Shown: positions 5,603 through 6,551 of the stretch, in pieces
How the letters are laid out: every line of letters begins with the position of its first letter
Numbering within the stretch: position 1 is the stretch's first letter
Assembly (NCBI GenBank): GCA_045644605.1
Contig: JAZRHB010000090.1
Coordinates: 1-6,551, forward strand
Reading direction: 5' to 3'
Source of the DNA: RGIG4103 sp045644605
GTDB lineage: Bacteria; Bacillota; Clostridia; RUG12999
DNA: 6,551 nucleotides
Made by a program: the position numbers and the translations under genes
The notes under the pieces: model-generated
The model's input: only the letters and a program-made list of their open reading frames with translations
What the model was told of the DNA's origin: nothing
Database searches by the model: none

Positions 5603-6309
5603 TGAAAAATCTTTTGAAAGAGGGATGCGATAAGCTCGCTATCTCTTTAAATGATGTGCAGCTTGATAATTTTATGAAATATATGGATTTGCTCCTTGAG
5701 TGGAACGAAAATGTGAACCTGACGGCTATTACCGAGCCGAAAGAGGTTATTACAAAGCATTTTCTTGACTCTCTTACGGCACTTTCCCTTATTCCCGAAA
5801 ACGCAACTGTAGCCGATATCGGCTGCGGCGCAGGGTTTCCGGGACTTCCTCTTAAAATGGCAAGGGATGATATTAAACTTACACTTCTTGACTCGCTTGC
5901 AAAAAGAATCAACTTTTTAAATGCGGTTATTTCTGAAACAAACCTTTCGGGTGTAGAGTGTGTTCATTCCCGTGCGGAAGATGCGGGGCAGGATAAGGCA
6001 TACCGTGAAAAGTTTGACGTGGCGGTATCACGTGCGGTTGCAAACCTGACAACCCTTTGCGAATACTGTCTGCCGTTTGTTAAGGTTGGGGGACTTTTTA
6101 TTGCGCTTAAAGGTCCTCTTGCGGATGAGGAGCTTGCGGCGGCAAAAAAAGCAATCCGAATTCTTGGCGGAGAGCTTATGCCTACAGTAGAGGCAAGCGT
6201 TCCGTTTACTGATTTAAACCATAAAATTGTAATAATAAAAAAGGTGGCGAAATGCCCGAAAGGCTACCCCAGAAAAGCGGGCACACCATCAAAAAAACCT
6301 TTACTGTAG
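5602..6309 (+). CDS. rsmG: 16S rRNA (guanine(527)-N(7))-methyltransferase RsmG (GidB)
   Basis: A 235-residue SAM-dependent methyltransferase, close to the 239 residues of Bacillus subtilis RsmG. It makes m7G at 16S rRNA position 527 (E. coli numbering); loss gives low-level streptomycin resistance in several bacteria (known for the family). Motifs: WNENVNLTAI (34-43), HFLDSL (53-58), SAM loop DIGCGAGFPG (72-81), LLDS with Asp97 (95-98), SRAEDA (123-128), SRAV (143-146), ALKG (168-171), and the typical basic tail YPRKAGTPSKKPL (222-234). GGGAG at 5591-5595 is the ribosome site, 6 bases before the ATG, which overlaps the mnmG stop by one base. The mnmG-rsmG pair is a common bacterial arrangement near the origin, but what follows here is era rather than noc/parA/parB. 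Confidence 0.97.
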   Translation: MKNLLKEGCDKLAISLNDVQLDNFMKYMDLLLEWNENVNLTAITEPKEVITKHFLDSLTALSLIPENATVADIGCGAGFPGLPLKMARDDIKLTLLDSLAKRINFLNAVISETNLSGVECVHSRAEDAGQDKAYREKFDVAVSRAVANLTTLCEYCLPFVKVGGLFIALKGPLADEELAAAKKAIRILGGELMPTVEASVPFTDLNHKIVIIKKVAKCPKGYPRKAGTPSKKPLL

Positions 6310-6319
6310 GAGAATAGAT

Positions 6320-6551
6320 ATGACAAACGAATTTAAATCCGGATTTGTTACCGTTGTCGGACTTCCGAACGTGGGCAAATCCACACTTATAAACCGCGCT
6401 GTCGGTCAGAAGGTAGCAATTATTTCGCAAAAGCCGCAGACCACAAGGCAGAAAATTCTCGGCATCCGCACTACTGACGAAACGCAGATTATTTTTGTGG
6501 ATACACCGGGTATACACACACCGCGCACAAAGCTTGGCGAATATATGGTAA
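6320..6551 (+). CDS. era: GTPase Era, N-terminal fragment (3' end outside window)
   Basis: The frame from the ATG at 6320 is open to the end of the window: 77 complete codons plus one base. It starts MTNEFKSGFV, very like Bacillus Era. It shows the G1 loop GLPNVGKS (14-21), the G2 switch region KPQTTRQK (38-45), and G3 DTPG (61-64) followed by IHTPRTKLGEYM, the Era-specific continuation that tells it from EngA and MnmE. Position 15 is Leu where Era usually has Arg. Era binds the 3' end of 16S rRNA through a C-terminal KH domain (outside the window) and assists 30S maturation. AGGAG at 6308-6312 lies 7 bases upstream of the start and overlaps the rsmG stop codon. The 10-base gap to rsmG makes it the fifth gene of the operon. 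Confidence 0.95.
   Translation, partial: MTNEFKSGFVTVVGLPNVGKSTLINRAVGQKVAIISQKPQTTRQKILGIRTTDETQIIFVDTPGIHTPRTKLGEYMV

Noticed and set aside
6243..6287. Possible hairpin near the rsmG end: GGTG (6243-6246) and TGCCCG (6253-6258) with CGGGCA (6278-6283) and CACC (6284-6287)
   Set aside because: The loop is 19 bases with a 6-base bulge and no T-run, and the region encodes the conserved basic RsmG tail, so coding constraint explains it. It is not a terminator, because era follows in the operon.
1..6551. CRISPR array, insertion sequence, phage or toxin-antitoxin system
   Set aside because: No regularly spaced direct repeats, transposase motifs, terminal inverted repeats or small paired genes were seen. 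The window is ordinary chromosomal housekeeping apart from the items listed.

Overview
The window looks like chromosome from a low-to-moderate GC member of the Firmicutes, most likely class Clostridia (perhaps a gut Oscillospirales-type organism). The reasons are the strong Shine-Dalgarno sites, near-perfect sigma-A promoters, a Firmicutes-type QueT transporter with a Thermoanaerobacter-like preQ1-I riboswitch, a YwlE-type phosphatase, and a clostridial-style zinc-ribbon/membrane/beta-propeller protein. The genus cannot be fixed from the sequence alone.

Layout. Positions 1-210 hold the 3' end of a glycoside hydrolase family 18 (spore/peptidoglycan-type) gene. It converges on queT (245-730, minus strand), and the two share a bidirectional terminator at 216-241. 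A divergent regulatory region (731-909) follows. On the minus strand it has a consensus promoter and a preQ1-I-like riboswitch driving queT. On the plus strand it has a second consensus promoter driving a 606-residue membrane-anchored zinc-ribbon protein with a beta-propeller-like ectodomain (910-2730). That gene ends at a strong terminator (2737-2764).

A third promoter (2776-2804, extended -10) starts a tightly packed plus-strand operon: ywlE-like phosphatase, rimI, mnmG, rsmG and era (cut by the window end). The joints are a 4-base overlap, a 14-base overlap, a 1-base overlap and a 10-base gap, so translational coupling is likely. Its theme is translation: RimI acetylates ribosomal protein S18, MnmG modifies tRNA wobble uridine, RsmG methylates 16S rRNA, and Era assists 30S assembly. 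QueT next door feeds queuosine, another wobble modification, though it is a separate transcription unit.

The most notable item is the queT leader. It matches the core of the Thermoanaerobacter tengcongensis preQ1-I aptamer almost base for base (GUCGCAG in the loop, AACAAAACAAG in the tail), but about 18 extra bases, able to fold as a hairpin, are inserted between the two halves of the pseudoknot loop. No mobile element, CRISPR array, tRNA or rRNA was seen, and no wholly new system is evident.
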